Positions 7,996 to 16,887 are shown, numbered from the stretch's first letter. The stretch is DNA of 64,000 bases from Cellulosimicrobium marinum (GCF_020551945.1 NZ_JAJBZH010000003.1:124001-188000), one strand, 5' to 3'. The notes: generated by a model not told the origin, from the letters alone. A program made the numbers and translations.

Positions 7996-8984
7996 CGGCC
8001 ACCGCCCGTGGCCGCGGACTCCAGGTGGTGGCGCAGGGCTGCGTCGGCGCGGCGTGTCCACCAGTGGGGCGCGACCCGGGAGATCTCGACGCGCGCGCCC
8101 GTCCCTGCGAGCACGAGGCGCAGCGACCGGTACGCGGTGGAGGGCAGGCACACCACGGTCTGGCCGGGTCCGAGGGACCGCAGCCGGAGCTCGACGGGCG
8201 GGCCGGCGGGGGCGACGCGCACGCCGCGCAGGGCCGCGACGCGTGCGAGCACCCCCGGGTCGTGGCGCCGGTGGGGGACGTAGCAGGTGCCGCCCGCCCG
8301 GGCGGCGGGCGCGGCGGCCGACGCCACCCACGCGACGTACGCGTCCGGGTCGAGCAGGCCGTCGGCGACGAGCGCGGAGCCGACGACGACGACGGGCTCG
8401 GGCACGCGCGGGGCGGGAGGCAGCGTGGCGAGGCGGTCGAAGCGGTGCGTCACGACGTCGACCCCGGCGTCGGCCAGCGCCGCCCGGTCCGCGGGGTCGA
8501 GGTCGAGGGCCGTGCACAGGACGGCGCCGCCGGCGCGTGCGGCGGCGCGGACCTGGTGCACGGCGCGAGCGCCGAGCGCGCGGCGGGCGGCGCCGACCCG
8601 GTGCCCGACCCGGACGAGGGTGCTGCCTGCGGTCCCGAGGCGACGCACGGCCTCGACCGTCGCGAGACCGTCGTCGACGAGGACGACGCGGCGCGGCCCG
8701 GCGAGCGCGAGGACGGCCTGGGCCCGGCCGGAGAACGCGTCCCCGACGACGAGGGTGCGGCCCGCGCGGGGCAGGTCGCCCGACGACGCGCGGCCCGTCC
8801 CGACGAGACGCGTCCCCGGGGGCAGGGGGTCGGCGCGGACCGCGTCCACCGCCTCGCGCAGGCCGGGGACGGCGGCCCGCCACCGGATCTCGACGGGTGC
8901 GGGGACGAGCCCGGCGTGGACGGCCTCGAGCACCCCGAGGAGCTGGAGCGGGGACTCGACGAGGGCGGTGGACCCGCGGGTCAC
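7992..8984 (-). CDS. Polysialyltransferase-like glycosyltransferase
   Basis: A 330-residue protein starting with ALVESPLQLLGVLEAVHAG, the N-terminal strand and helix typical of bacterial alpha-2,8-polysialyltransferase/LOS sialyltransferase-like (GT52-like) proteins. Later elements are VVVGDAFSGRAQAVLAL, RRVVLVDDGLATVEAVRRLG, CYVPHRRHDPGVL (the HR(R/H) region of such enzymes) and VVCLPSTAYRSLRLVL. It overlaps NeuB upstream and the DUF6716 gene downstream by GTGA junctions. It probably transfers the CMP-activated nonulosonate made by the upstream enzyme. The acceptor, and whether it polymerises, are unknown. Confidence 0.72.
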   Translation of the reverse strand: MTRGSTALVESPLQLLGVLEAVHAGLVPAPVEIRWRAAVPGLREAVDAVRADPLPPGTRLVGTGRASSGDLPRAGRTLVVGDAFSGRAQAVLALAGPRRVVLVDDGLATVEAVRRLGTAGSTLVRVGHRVGAARRALGARAVHQVRAAARAGGAVLCTALDLDPADRAALADAGVDVVTHRFDRLATLPPAPRVPEPVVVVGSALVADGLLDPDAYVAWVASAAAPAARAGGTCYVPHRRHDPGVLARVAALRGVRVAPAGPPVELRLRSLGPGQTVVCLPSTAYRSLRLVLAGTGARVEISRVAPHWWTRRADAALRHHLESAATGGGR

Positions 8985-11257
8985 CGGGCGTCGGTGCCGG
9001 CGGCCGCCGCGAGGGAGTCGACCCGGCGCAGGCGCGCCCTGGGCTTCAGCTCGCCCTCGAAGACGCGCTTGGTGCCGTCGCCCATGGCCTGCTCGAGGAT
9101 GCGGATGTCGCGCACGAGGTGCTCCAGGCCGGTGGGCTCGAGGGACGACGCCTGGTCGGAGCCCCACATGGTGCGGTCGAGCGTGATGTGGCGCTCGACG
9201 GCGACGGCGCCGAGCGCCACCGCGGCGAGGGAGATCTGCAGTCCGCGCTCGTGGCCCGAGTAGCCGACGGGGACCCCGTAGCGCTCGCGGAGCGTCGCGA
9301 TGGTGCGCAGGTTCGCCTCCTCGGGGGGCAGCGGATAGGTCGACGTCGCGTGCAGCATGACGAGCCGGTCCGTCCCCAGGACCGAGACCGCGGCGTCGAT
9401 CTCCTCGAGCGTCGACATGCCGGTCGACAGGATGATCGGCTTGCCCGTGTCGGCGAGCGCCCGCAGGAGCTCGTGGTCGGTGACGGACGCGGAGGCGACC
9501 TTGTGGGTCGGGACGTCGAGGTCCTCGAGGAACGCGACGGAGGGGACGTCCCACGGGGAGGCGAACCACTGCAGCCCGCGGTCGGCGGCGTGGGCCGCGA
9601 CCTTCTCGTACTGCTCGCGGTCGAACTCCACGCGGTAGCGGTACTCGAGGTAGGACATCTCGCCCCAGGGCGTCTCACGGCGCACGTCGCGCATGTCGGC
9701 GGGGGTCGAGATCTCGGGGGTGCGCTTCTGGAACTTCACGGCCTGCACGCCGGCGGCGGCCGCCACGTCGATGAGGCGGTTGGCGATCTCGACGTCGCCG
9801 TTGTGGTTGAGGCCGATCTCGCCGATGACGTACACCGGCTGGCCGTCACCGACGAGGCGGTCGCCGATCGCCACGGGTGCGGCGGCGGTCTCGGCGGTGC
9901 GCGGGGTGGTCGTGGTGCTCATCGGTCGGGGCCTTTCGTCGGGTCGGGGGGTGGTCTGCGTGAGGGTGCGCGCCGAGACGTCGAACGGGTCGAGGTGCTG
10001 GGCGAACGCCGGGTCGGGGACGGGGTCGGGCAGGCGGCGGCCGAGGACGGCGTCGCACAGCTCGCGCACGGCACCGTCCCCGCCGTGGCGGGTCAGCACG
10101 AGGCGGGCGGCCGCGGCGACGTCGGGGTGCGCGTCGGCGACGGCCACCGGCCAGCCGACGAGACGCAGCGCGGGCAGGTCGTTCACGTCGTTGCCGACGT
10201 ACGCGACGCGTGCGGGGTCGAGCCCGTGCTCGTCGAGCCACGCCGTGAGCGCGGTCGCCTTGTCGTCGACCCCCTGGAGGACGTGGACGCGCAGCTTCTC
10301 GGCGCGCGCTGTGACGACGGGGTTGCGCTCGGTCGACAGGACGAGGAACGGCAGGCCCGCGTCGCGGACGGCGGCGATCCCGAGGCCGTCGCCGCGGTGC
10401 ACGCGCACGTGCTCGTTCCCGGCGGCGTCGACCCAGGCGTGGTCGTCGGTGTGGACGCCGTCGAAGTCGGTCACGAGCGCGTCGAGGTCGGCGAGGAGCG
10501 GGTAGGTGTCGGCGGCCCCGGTGCGCGCGAGGGTCGCGAGCTGGCGGGCCCACCACAGGTCGTGCTGGTCGTCGATCTCCACCGCGGTGACGGGGTCGAC
10601 GGCGTGCAGGCCGACGTCGCCGAAGAAGCGTCGCCCGGACTCGCGGAGGCCGGCGGTGCGCATGGCGTAGAACGACCCCGTCTCGCGGTAGTGCGGGGCG
10701 CGGTCCTGGCGGCGCTGGCGCTCGAGCACGCTGTGCCCGACCGCGCGCACCGCGTCGTCGTCGGCGCGCCACTGGAAGTCGTGGGTCGGGGCGACGGCGA
10801 CCACGACGTCGCGGTCGCCCGACGCGACGCGGGCGACGGCCGCGTCGAGGTCGTGGGGGTCGAGGAACGGCGACGTGCACTGCACGAGGACGGTGACGGG
10901 CGGGTCGTGCCGCAGCCCGAGGGCGTCGAGCGCGTGCAGCACCGCGGACTCGGACGACGCGAGGTCACCGGACAGGTCTGCGGGCCGCAGCACGACGCGC
11001 GCGCCGTGCCGGCGCGCCTCGTCGGCGATCTCCGCGTCGTCGGTGCTGACGACGACCTGGTCGACGGTGGTCGCGGCCAGCGACGCGCGCACCGCCCGGG
11101 CGACGAGCGTGTCCCCGCCGACGAGCTGGAGGTTCTTGCGCGGCACGCCCCGGGAGCCGCCGCGCGCCGGGACGACGACGAGGGCGGGTGGGCGGGACGC
11201 TGCGTCGTTGCCGTGGGCCGGGTCGGCGTCCGGAGGGAGGGCTGAGCTGTCGTGCAT
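8981..11257 (-). CDS. Three-domain CMP-nonulosonate synthetase / HAD phosphatase / NeuB synthase
   Basis: One uninterrupted frame of 758 residues holds three enzymes normally encoded separately. Residues about 23-250 are a NeuA-type cytidylyltransferase (VVVPARGGSRGVPRKN, QCTSPFLDPHDLDAAV, RQDRAPHYRETGSFYA). Residues about 255-420 are a KdsC-like HAD phosphatase (TDFDGVHTDD, STERN, GNDVNDLPAL). Residues about 460-745 are a NeuB synthase (GEIGLNHNGD, KFQKRTPE, LSTGMSTLEEID, YSGHE, ERHITLDR) without the C-terminal SAF antifreeze-like domain. No NeuC epimerase is nearby. Together these could make a nonulosonic acid 9-phosphate, dephosphorylate it and activate it with CTP. The ATG at 11257 follows TACGTT by six bases. 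An internal ribosome site and ATG at 9922 precede the NeuB part, so a separate 313-residue NeuB may also be made. Confidence 0.85.
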   Translation of the reverse strand: MHDSSALPPDADPAHGNDAASRPPALVVVPARGGSRGVPRKNLQLVGGDTLVARAVRASLAATTVDQVVVSTDDAEIADEARRHGARVVLRPADLSGDLASSESAVLHALDALGLRHDPPVTVLVQCTSPFLDPHDLDAAVARVASGDRDVVVAVAPTHDFQWRADDDAVRAVGHSVLERQRRQDRAPHYRETGSFYAMRTAGLRESGRRFFGDVGLHAVDPVTAVEIDDQHDLWWARQLATLARTGAADTYPLLADLDALVTDFDGVHTDDHAWVDAAGNEHVRVHRGDGLGIAAVRDAGLPFLVLSTERNPVVTARAEKLRVHVLQGVDDKATALTAWLDEHGLDPARVAYVGNDVNDLPALRLVGWPVAVADAHPDVAAAARLVLTRHGGDGAVRELCDAVLGRRLPDPVPDPAFAQHLDPFDVSARTLTQTTPRPDERPRPMSTTTTPRTAETAAAPVAIGDRLVGDGQPVYVIGEIGLNHNGDVEIANRLIDVAAAAGVQAVKFQKRTPEISTPADMRDVRRETPWGEMSYLEYRYRVEFDREQYEKVAAHAADRGLQWFASPWDVPSVAFLEDLDVPTHKVASASVTDHELLRALADTGKPIILSTGMSTLEEIDAAVSVLGTDRLVMLHATSTYPLPPEEANLRTIATLRERYGVPVGYSGHERGLQISLAAVALGAVAVERHITLDRTMWGSDQASSLEPTGLEHLVRDIRILEQAMGDGTKRVFEGELKPRARLRRVDSLAAAAGTDAR
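9920..9937 (-). promoter_or_regulatory. Internal ribosome site and ATG at the NeuB boundary
   Basis: GAAAGG (9937-9932), nine bases, then ATG at 9922-9920, in frame with the large upstream reading frame. This looks like the start signal of a once separate neuB gene. The linker around it (QTTPRPDERPRP) is low-complexity, as expected from translated intergenic DNA. Confidence 0.55.
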
Positions 11258-11269
11258 GCGGCGAACGTA
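11258..11269 (-). promoter_or_regulatory. Leaderless promoter of the nonulosonate operon
   Basis: TACGTT (11269-11264), six bases, then ATG at 11257. This favours the ATG at 11257 over an upstream in-frame ATG at 11407. Confidence 0.55.
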
Positions 11270-11380
11270 GGAGCGTGAGGTGTCCGGGAGGCGACGCCGA
11301 CACGGGGCCCGGGCGAACATCGGGGGCGCGGGGGTGAACGCGTCGTGAACCGTCCCGCGGTCGGCGTCGTCGGCCGCGGG

Positions 11381-11393
11381 TACGCTCGGGCGG
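11381..11393 (+). promoter_or_regulatory. Leaderless promoter of the DUF885 gene
   Basis: TACGCT at 11381-11386, seven bases, then GTG at 11394. Confidence 0.55.
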
Positions 11394-13163
11394 GTGAGCC
11401 ACGACACCCCGGTGCCCGACGACGCCCCTGCCCGCCCCGACCTCGCCGGCCCGTCGGGGGCGACCCGGACGCCGACGGCGGTGGACCGCGTCGCCGAGGC
11501 CTACACGGCCCGTCTCGCGGAGCTCGACCCGTTCGCCGCGACGGCGATGGGCCTGTCGGGGTACGACCACCTCGTCACGGACCTCTCTCCCGAGGGTCAC
11601 GAGGCGCGCGCGGAGGCCGACCGCGCGGTGCTGCGCGAGCTCGACGGCCTCGCGCCGGTCGACGACGTGGACCGGGTGACGCTGGCGGCGATGCGCGAGC
11701 GGGTGGGGCTGCAGGTCGAGCTGTACGAGGCGGGCGAGCCGCTCGCCGCGCTGAACAACATCGCGTCGCCGGTGCAGGAGCTGCGGGACGTGTTCGACCT
11801 CATGCCGACGGGCACGGTCGAGGCGTGGGAGAACGTCGCGGCGCGCCTGAACGGGCTGCCGTCGGCGGTCGACGGGTACACGGCGTCGCTCGCCGAGGCG
11901 GCGCGGCGCGGGAACGTGGCCGCGGTCCGGCAGGTGCGGCTCGGCGTCGAGCAGGCGCGCGAGCTCGCGGGCGACGGGTCGTTCTTCACGTCGTTCGTGT
12001 CCGGCCCGGAGCCCGCGGCGGTGCTCGACGACTCCGCGGCGTGCTCGCTCGTGCGGGCCGAGCTCGAGCGCGGGGCGAGCGCGGCGCGGGAGGCGTACGG
12101 CCGCCTCGCGGACTTCCTGGAGACCGAGCTCGCGCCGCGGGCGCGTGCCGAGGACGCGGTGGGGCGTGAGCGGTACGGGCTGTTCTCGCGCACGTTCCTC
12201 GGCGCGGAGGTGGACCTCGACGAGACGTACGCGTGGGGACTGGACGAGCTCGCGCGCGTCGTCGCCGAGCAGGAGGAGGTCGCGCGCCGCATCGCGGGAC
12301 CGGGGGCGAGCGTGCAGGACGCGGTCGCGGCGCTCGACGCCGACCCGGCCCGCACGCTGCACGGCACCGACGCGCTGCGCGCCTGGATGCAGGAGACGTC
12401 GGACGCCGCCGTCGCGGCCCTGAACGGGACGCACTTCGACGTCCCGGCGCCCGTGCTCGACCTGGAGTGCCGGATCGCCCCGACCCAGACGGGCGGGATC
12501 TACTACACGCCGCCGAGCGACGACTTCTCGCGCCCGGGCCGCATGTGGTGGTCGGTGCCGGCCGACGTCACGGAGTTCACCACGTGGCGCGAGAAGACGA
12601 CCGTCTACCACGAGGGCGTGCCGGGCCACCACCTGCAGTGCGGCCAGGCGGTGTTCGCGCGCGACACGCTCAACACGTGGCGCCGGCTCGCCTGCTGGGT
12701 GTCCGGGCACGGCGAGGGTTGGGCCCTGTACGCCGAGCGGCTCATGGCGGACCTCGGGTTCCTCGAGGACGACGGCGACCGGTTCGGCATGCTCGACGCG
12801 CAGCGCATGCGCGCGGCTCGCGTGGTGCTCGACATCGGCGTGCACCTCGGCCTGCCCGCGCCCCAGGAGTGGCGCGGAGGTTCTGCCGATCCTCGGTGGG
12901 ACGCGGAGAAGGCCTGGACGTTCCTGTCGGCGAACGTCAACATGCCCGAGTCGTTCGTGCGGTTCGAGCTCGACCGCTATCTCGGCTGGCCCGGGCAGGC
13001 GCCGTCGTACAAGGTCGGGCAGCGGCTGTGGGAGGCCACGCGCGACACGGCGCGCGACGCCGCGCGGGCGCGCGGGGAGGACTTCGACGTCAAGGCCTTC
13101 CACGCGCGCGCGCTGAACCTCGGGTCGGTCGGCCTGGACGTGCTGCGCGGCGCGCTCGCCTGA
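11394..13163 (+). CDS. DUF885-family zinc metallopeptidase-like protein
   Basis: A 589-residue protein of the DUF885 family, usually annotated as putative carboxypeptidase or lipoprotein peptidase. The metal-binding core is YHEGVPGHH (a variant HExxH, about residue 404) with the downstream glutamate in GEGWALYAERLM (about residue 439). The N-terminal region VAEAYTARLAELDPFAATAMG and the C-terminal PGQAPSYKVGQRLW are both typical. No signal peptide is present, so it is probably cytoplasmic. It is divergent from the nonulosonate operon, with no obvious functional link. Confidence 0.85.
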   Translation: MSHDTPVPDDAPARPDLAGPSGATRTPTAVDRVAEAYTARLAELDPFAATAMGLSGYDHLVTDLSPEGHEARAEADRAVLRELDGLAPVDDVDRVTLAAMRERVGLQVELYEAGEPLAALNNIASPVQELRDVFDLMPTGTVEAWENVAARLNGLPSAVDGYTASLAEAARRGNVAAVRQVRLGVEQARELAGDGSFFTSFVSGPEPAAVLDDSAACSLVRAELERGASAAREAYGRLADFLETELAPRARAEDAVGRERYGLFSRTFLGAEVDLDETYAWGLDELARVVAEQEEVARRIAGPGASVQDAVAALDADPARTLHGTDALRAWMQETSDAAVAALNGTHFDVPAPVLDLECRIAPTQTGGIYYTPPSDDFSRPGRMWWSVPADVTEFTTWREKTTVYHEGVPGHHLQCGQAVFARDTLNTWRRLACWVSGHGEGWALYAERLMADLGFLEDDGDRFGMLDAQRMRAARVVLDIGVHLGLPAPQEWRGGSADPRWDAEKAWTFLSANVNMPESFVRFELDRYLGWPGQAPSYKVGQRLWEATRDTARDAARARGEDFDVKAFHARALNLGSVGLDVLRGALA

Positions 13164-13184
13164 CGGCGCCGGGAGCGACCGACC

Positions 13185-14105
13185 GTGGGTGACGTCCTCG
13201 TCGGCTTCGCGGTCATCGGCGTCGTCGTCGCCGCGGGCTACGTCAGCGCGCGGCTCGGCGTCGGCGGGCCCGGTGCGCGCACGGCGCTCAACCAGGTCGG
13301 GTTCTTCGTCGCGAGCCCGGCCCTGCTCTTCACCGTCCTCGCGCGCGCGGACGTCGCGGCGCTCGTGCAGGCGCCGCTCGCGGTGGCGGCGATCGGCGCG
13401 GTCGTCGCGGCGGGCGTGTTCGTCCTCGTCGACCGGTCGTGGCTGCGCATGCCCGCGCCGGAGGCGACGGTCGGCGCCGTCGGGTCCGGCTACGTCAACG
13501 CGAACAACATCGGCCTGCCCGTCGCCGTGTACGTGCTCGGCGACGCGACGGCCGTGGTGCCCGTCATCCTCCTGCAGCTGCTCGTCCTCGCGCCGGTCGC
13601 CCTGCTCGTGCTGGACGCGACGACGACCGGTCGGCTGTCGTGGCGGTTCGTCCTCGCCCAGCCGGTCCGCAACCCGATCATCCTCGGGTCGGCCGCGGGC
13701 GCCGTCTGCTCCCTGGCGGGCTGGACCCCGCCCACGGCCGTCATGGCACCGCTCGACATCCTCGGCGGCGCGGCGATCCCCATGATCCTCCTCGCGTTCG
13801 GCATGTCGCTGCACGGCACCCGGCCGCTGCGACGCGGCGAGGCGCGGGCGGCGGTGGTCGTCGCGAGCGCGGTCAAGCTGCTGGTCATGCCCGTCACCGT
13901 CTTCGTCGTCGCCCGGTACGCGTTCGGGTTCGACGACGCGGCGGTCGCCTCGGCGGTGACGCTCGCCGCGCTCCCCTCCGCACAGAACGTGTACAACTAC
14001 GCGGCGCGCTTCGGACGGGGCGAGATCCTCGCGCGCGACACGATCCTCGTGACGACGCTCGCCTCGCCCGTGGTGCTGCTCGTCGCGGCGCTGCTCCTCG
14101 CGTGA
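13185..14105 (+). CDS. AEC (auxin efflux carrier) family transporter
   Basis: A 306-residue integral membrane protein with about ten hydrophobic helices in the two-fold AEC arrangement. The family-conserved stretch GSGYVNANNIGLPVAVYVLG is at residues about 100-119, and the C-terminal half has TLAALPSAQNVYNYAARF. AEC carriers export or exchange organic acids such as malate; the substrate here is not known. The GTG start lies 21 bases after the DUF885 stop, so the two may be cotranscribed. Confidence 0.87.
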   Translation: MGDVLVGFAVIGVVVAAGYVSARLGVGGPGARTALNQVGFFVASPALLFTVLARADVAALVQAPLAVAAIGAVVAAGVFVLVDRSWLRMPAPEATVGAVGSGYVNANNIGLPVAVYVLGDATAVVPVILLQLLVLAPVALLVLDATTTGRLSWRFVLAQPVRNPIILGSAAGAVCSLAGWTPPTAVMAPLDILGGAAIPMILLAFGMSLHGTRPLRRGEARAAVVVASAVKLLVMPVTVFVVARYAFGFDDAAVASAVTLAALPSAQNVYNYAARFGRGEILARDTILVTTLASPVVLLVAALLLA

Positions 14106-14159
14106 CCCGCGACGGCCGTCCCGGGTCGGGCCGGGCCGGTCCGGGGCGGGTCGGCCGGG

Positions 14160-14171
14160 TAGTCTGCGCGG
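14160..14171 (+). promoter_or_regulatory. Leaderless promoter of maf
   Basis: TAGTCT at 14160-14165, six bases, then GTG at 14172. Confidence 0.55.
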
Positions 14172-14846
14172 GTGCTCCGACTCGTGCTCGCCTCCCGCTC
14201 CCCCGCCCGCCTCGCGACGCTGCGCGCCGCGGGGGTCGACCCGGCCGTCCGGGTCTCGGACGTCGACGAGGACGCCGTCCTGCGCGACGCCGCGCAGCGC
14301 TACGGCGACCTCGACCCCGTGGACGCCGTGCTCGTCCTGGCCCGGGCCAAGGCGGAGGAGGTCACGCGCGTCCTCGAGGCGGAGCAGGACGACACCGAGC
14401 CGGGCGACACCGAGCCCGGTGACACCGACCTCCTCGTGGGGTGCGACTCGATGCTCGAGCTGGACGGCGAGGTCCTCGGCAAGCCGCGCGACGCGGACGA
14501 CGCCCGAGCGCGGTGGCGCGCCATGCGCGGACGGGCGGGTGTGCTGCACACCGGGCACTGGCTCGTGGACCTGCGTCACCCGGACGACGGCGGGACCGGC
14601 GCGACGTTCGGCGCGACGGCCTCGACGACGGTCCACTTCGCGGACCTGACGGACGCCGAGATCGACGCGTACGTGGCGACCGGCGAGCCGCTGCACGTCG
14701 CGGGGGCGTTCACGGTGGACGGCCTCGGCGGCCCGTACGTCGAGCGGATCGAGGGCGACCACCACAACGTCGTGGGGATCAGCCTGCCCCTGCTGCGCGG
14801 GCTCCTGGACGAGGTCGGCGTCGCCTGGCACGAGCTGCGCTCCTGA
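14172..14846 (+). CDS. maf: Maf-family nucleoside triphosphate pyrophosphatase
   Basis: A 224-residue Maf protein that hydrolyses non-canonical or free pyrimidine nucleoside triphosphates to monophosphates. It has the N-terminal SRSPARLATLRAAG phosphate loop, LLVGCDSMLELDGEVLGKP with the catalytic Asp, and VDGLGGPYVERIEGDHHNVVGISLPLL. A repetitive acidic insert of two and a half DTEPG units lies at about residues 75-87, before the catalytic strand. In mycobacteria maf also sits near the carboxylase genes, so the locus looks conserved on both sides of the accessory block. Confidence 0.9.
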   Translation: MLRLVLASRSPARLATLRAAGVDPAVRVSDVDEDAVLRDAAQRYGDLDPVDAVLVLARAKAEEVTRVLEAEQDDTEPGDTEPGDTDLLVGCDSMLELDGEVLGKPRDADDARARWRAMRGRAGVLHTGHWLVDLRHPDDGGTGATFGATASTTVHFADLTDAEIDAYVATGEPLHVAGAFTVDGLGGPYVERIEGDHHNVVGISLPLLRGLLDEVGVAWHELRS

Positions 14847-14852
14847 GCGAAC

Positions 14853-14874
14853 TTGTGGGTGCCTGACAACGCGG
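14853..14874 (+). promoter_or_regulatory. Split motif shared with the accD leader
   Basis: TTGTGG, three variable bases, CC, three variable bases, CAACGCGG. It is identical in all 16 fixed positions to 2421-2442 and lies 141 bases before the biotin carboxylase gene. The two genes encode halves of one enzyme, so a common operator is the simplest reading. Confidence 0.5.
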
Positions 14875-14906
14875 CGTCGACCGAGAGCGTCCCAGCCCTC
14901 CCGCTA

Positions 14907-14921
14907 TGGAGGTTTCCTCCA
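14907..14921. promoter_or_regulatory. Palindrome in the biotin carboxylase leader
   Basis: TGGAGG, TTT, CCTCCA: 6-bp perfect arms around three bases, in the 169-base gap between maf and the biotin carboxylase gene. A possible conventional promoter (TTGTTC, 15 bases, TACCGT) follows at 14944-14970. A repressor site is a possible reading. Confidence 0.4.
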
Positions 14922-15004
14922 ACCACCCTCGACACCCCTTGGCTTGTTCGACAGTCTTGCCCGCTACCGTGCGTCGGAGCGTGATCGGCGGTCCGGGCAC
15001 GCGT

Positions 15005-15015
15005 TACGGTGAGCC
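15005..15015 (+). promoter_or_regulatory. Possible leaderless promoter of the biotin carboxylase gene
   Basis: TACGGT at 15005-15010, five bases, then GTG at 15016. The spacing is one base shorter than at most other genes here. Confidence 0.4.
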
Positions 15016-16821
15016 GTGCCCGCGAACCCTCCCCGTCCTCTGAGCAAGGTCCTGATCGCGAACCGCGGTGAGATCGCCGTCCGGATCGCCCGTGCCTGCG
15101 CCGACGCCGGCATCGCGTCCGTCGCGGTCTACGCCGACCCGGACCGGCAGGCGCTGCACGTGCGCGTCGCCGACGAGGCGTACGCGCTCGGCGGCGCCCG
15201 CGCCGCCGAGACCTACCTCGACGTCGACAAGCTGCTCGACGTCGCGCGCCGCGCGGGCGCGGACTCCGTGCACCCCGGGTACGGCTTCCTCGCAGAGAAC
15301 GCGGCGTTCGCGCAGGCGGTCATCGACGCGGGCCTCGTCTGGATCGGCCCGCCCCCCGCGGCGATCGACGCGCTCGGCGACAAGGTGAGCGCGCGCCACA
15401 TCGCGCAGCGCGCCGGCGCGCCGCTCGTCCCCGGCACGCCCGACCCGGTCGCCGACGCGGGCGAGGTGCACGCCTTCGCGGCGGAGCACGGCCTGCCCGT
15501 CGCGATCAAGGCGGCGTTCGGCGGCGGTGGGCGCGGCCTCAAGGTCGCGCGCTCGGCCGACGAGATCGACGACCTCTTCGAGTCCGCCGTCCGCGAGGCG
15601 ACGGCCGCGTTCGGCCGCGGCGAGTGCTTCGTCGAGCGCTACCTCGACACGCCGCGCCACGTCGAGACGCAGTGCCTCGCGGACTCCCACGGCACCGTCG
15701 TGGTCGTCTCGACCCGCGACTGCTCGCTCCAGCGCCGCCACCAGAAGCTCGTCGAGGAGGCACCGGCGCCCTACCTCACGGCGGAGCAGGAGGCCGAGCT
15801 GTACAAGGCGTCCGAGGCGATCCTGCGCGAGGCGGGCTACGTCGGCGCAGGCACGTGCGAGTTCCTCGTGGGCGCCGACGGCACGATCTCGTTCCTCGAG
15901 GTGAACACGCGCTTGCAGGTCGAGCACCCCGTGTCCGAGGAGGTCACCGGCATCGACCTGGTGCGCGAGCAGCTGCGCATCGCCGCGGGCGAGCCGCTCG
16001 GCTACAGCAGCGTGGCGACCCGAGGGCACTCCATCGAGTTCCGCATCAACGGCGAGGACCCGGCGGCGAACTTCCTGCCCGCGCCCGGCCGCATCTCGAC
16101 GCTGCGCTTCCCGTCCGGTCCGGGCGTGCGCGTCGACTCCGGCGTCGTCGAGGGCGACACGATCTCCGGCGCGTTCGACTCCATGATCGCCAAGGTCATC
16201 GTCACGGGCGCGACCCGCCGGCAGGCCGTCGAGCGGTCGCGCCGCGCGCTGCGCGAGCTCGAGATCGAGGGCATCCCCACCGTGGTGCCGTTCCACCGCG
16301 CCGTGCTCGACGCCGAGGCGTTCGTCCCCGCCGACGACGCTCCCTTCAGCGTGCACACCCGATGGATCGAGACCGAGTTCACCGACACCCTCGCCGCCCT
16401 CGCTCCCGCCGCGGCACCCGGGACGGGCGACGACGACGAGGACGAGGCGCCCGCGACGGAGCGCGTCGTGGTCGAGGTCGGGGGCAAGCGGCTGGAGGTC
16501 GTCCTGCCCGCGGGCCTCGGCATGGCCGCCGGTCGTGCCCGCACCGCCAACGCCGCCCGCCGCCCGGCACGTCGTGCCGCCGCACGCGCGAACGGCGGCG
16601 CGTCCGGGACGACGCTCGCGTCCCCCATGCAGGGCACGATCGTCAAGGTCGCCGTCGAGGACGGGACGCAGGTCGCCGAGGGGGATCTCGTCGTCGTGCT
16701 GGAGGCCATGAAGATGGAGCAGCCGCTCCTGGCGCACCGTGCCGGCACCGTGCGCTCGCTCGCGGCGGACGCCGGGGCGAGCGTCAGCGCCGGGACCGCG
16801 ATCTGCGAGATCGTCGACTGA
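15016..16821 (+). CDS. accA3: Acyl-CoA carboxylase alpha subunit (biotin carboxylase + BCCP)
   Basis: A 601-residue fusion of biotin carboxylase and biotin carboxyl carrier domains that carboxylates biotin with ATP and bicarbonate. The carboxylase part starts at once ([18 protein letters not shown]) and has the ATP-grasp loop [12 protein letters not shown], the catalytic [18 protein letters not shown] and the FDSMIAKVI segment. A low-complexity Ala/Arg linker follows at about residues 455-530. The BCCP domain carries the biotinylated Lys in [11 protein letters not shown], at about residue 566. Its carboxyltransferase partner and epsilon subunit are 10-12 kb upstream. The gene resembles mycobacterial accA3, which serves several carboxyltransferases. 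Confidence 0.94.
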   Translation: MPANPPRPLSKVLIANRGEIAVRIARACADAGIASVAVYADPDRQALHVRVADEAYALGGARAAETYLDVDKLLDVARRAGADSVHPGYGFLAENAAFAQAVIDAGLVWIGPPPAAIDALGDKVSARHIAQRAGAPLVPGTPDPVADAGEVHAFAAEHGLPVAIKAAFGGGGRGLKVARSADEIDDLFESAVREATAAFGRGECFVERYLDTPRHVETQCLADSHGTVVVVSTRDCSLQRRHQKLVEEAPAPYLTAEQEAELYKASEAILREAGYVGAGTCEFLVGADGTISFLEVNTRLQVEHPVSEEVTGIDLVREQLRIAAGEPLGYSSVATRGHSIEFRINGEDPAANFLPAPGRISTLRFPSGPGVRVDSGVVEGDTISGAFDSMIAKVIVTGATRRQAVERSRRALRELEIEGIPTVVPFHRAVLDAEAFVPADDAPFSVHTRWIETEFTDTLAALAPAAAPGTGDDDEDEAPATERVVVEVGGKRLEVVLPAGLGMAAGRARTANAARRPARRAAARANGGASGTTLASPMQGTIVKVAVEDGTQVAEGDLVVVLEAMKMEQPLLAHRAGTVRSLAADAGASVSAGTAICEIVD

Positions 16822-16887
16822 CCGTCATCCCGTGGGTGCGGGCGATACGTCGTCCGCCACCGCTGTCGGGCGACCGATCCCCCGCAC

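Noticed and set aside
7982-11245. Very long reading frame on the plus strand opposite the nonulosonate operon
   Set aside because: It is Arg/Gly/Val-rich with no domain pattern. It is the expected antisense shadow of high-GC genes, and the minus-strand proteins are well-formed enzymes.
11258-11407. Upstream ATG at 11407 as start of the NeuA-HAD-NeuB gene
   Set aside because: It would precede the leaderless promoter at 11269-11264, overlap the divergent DUF885 gene and add an unconserved Arg-rich tail.
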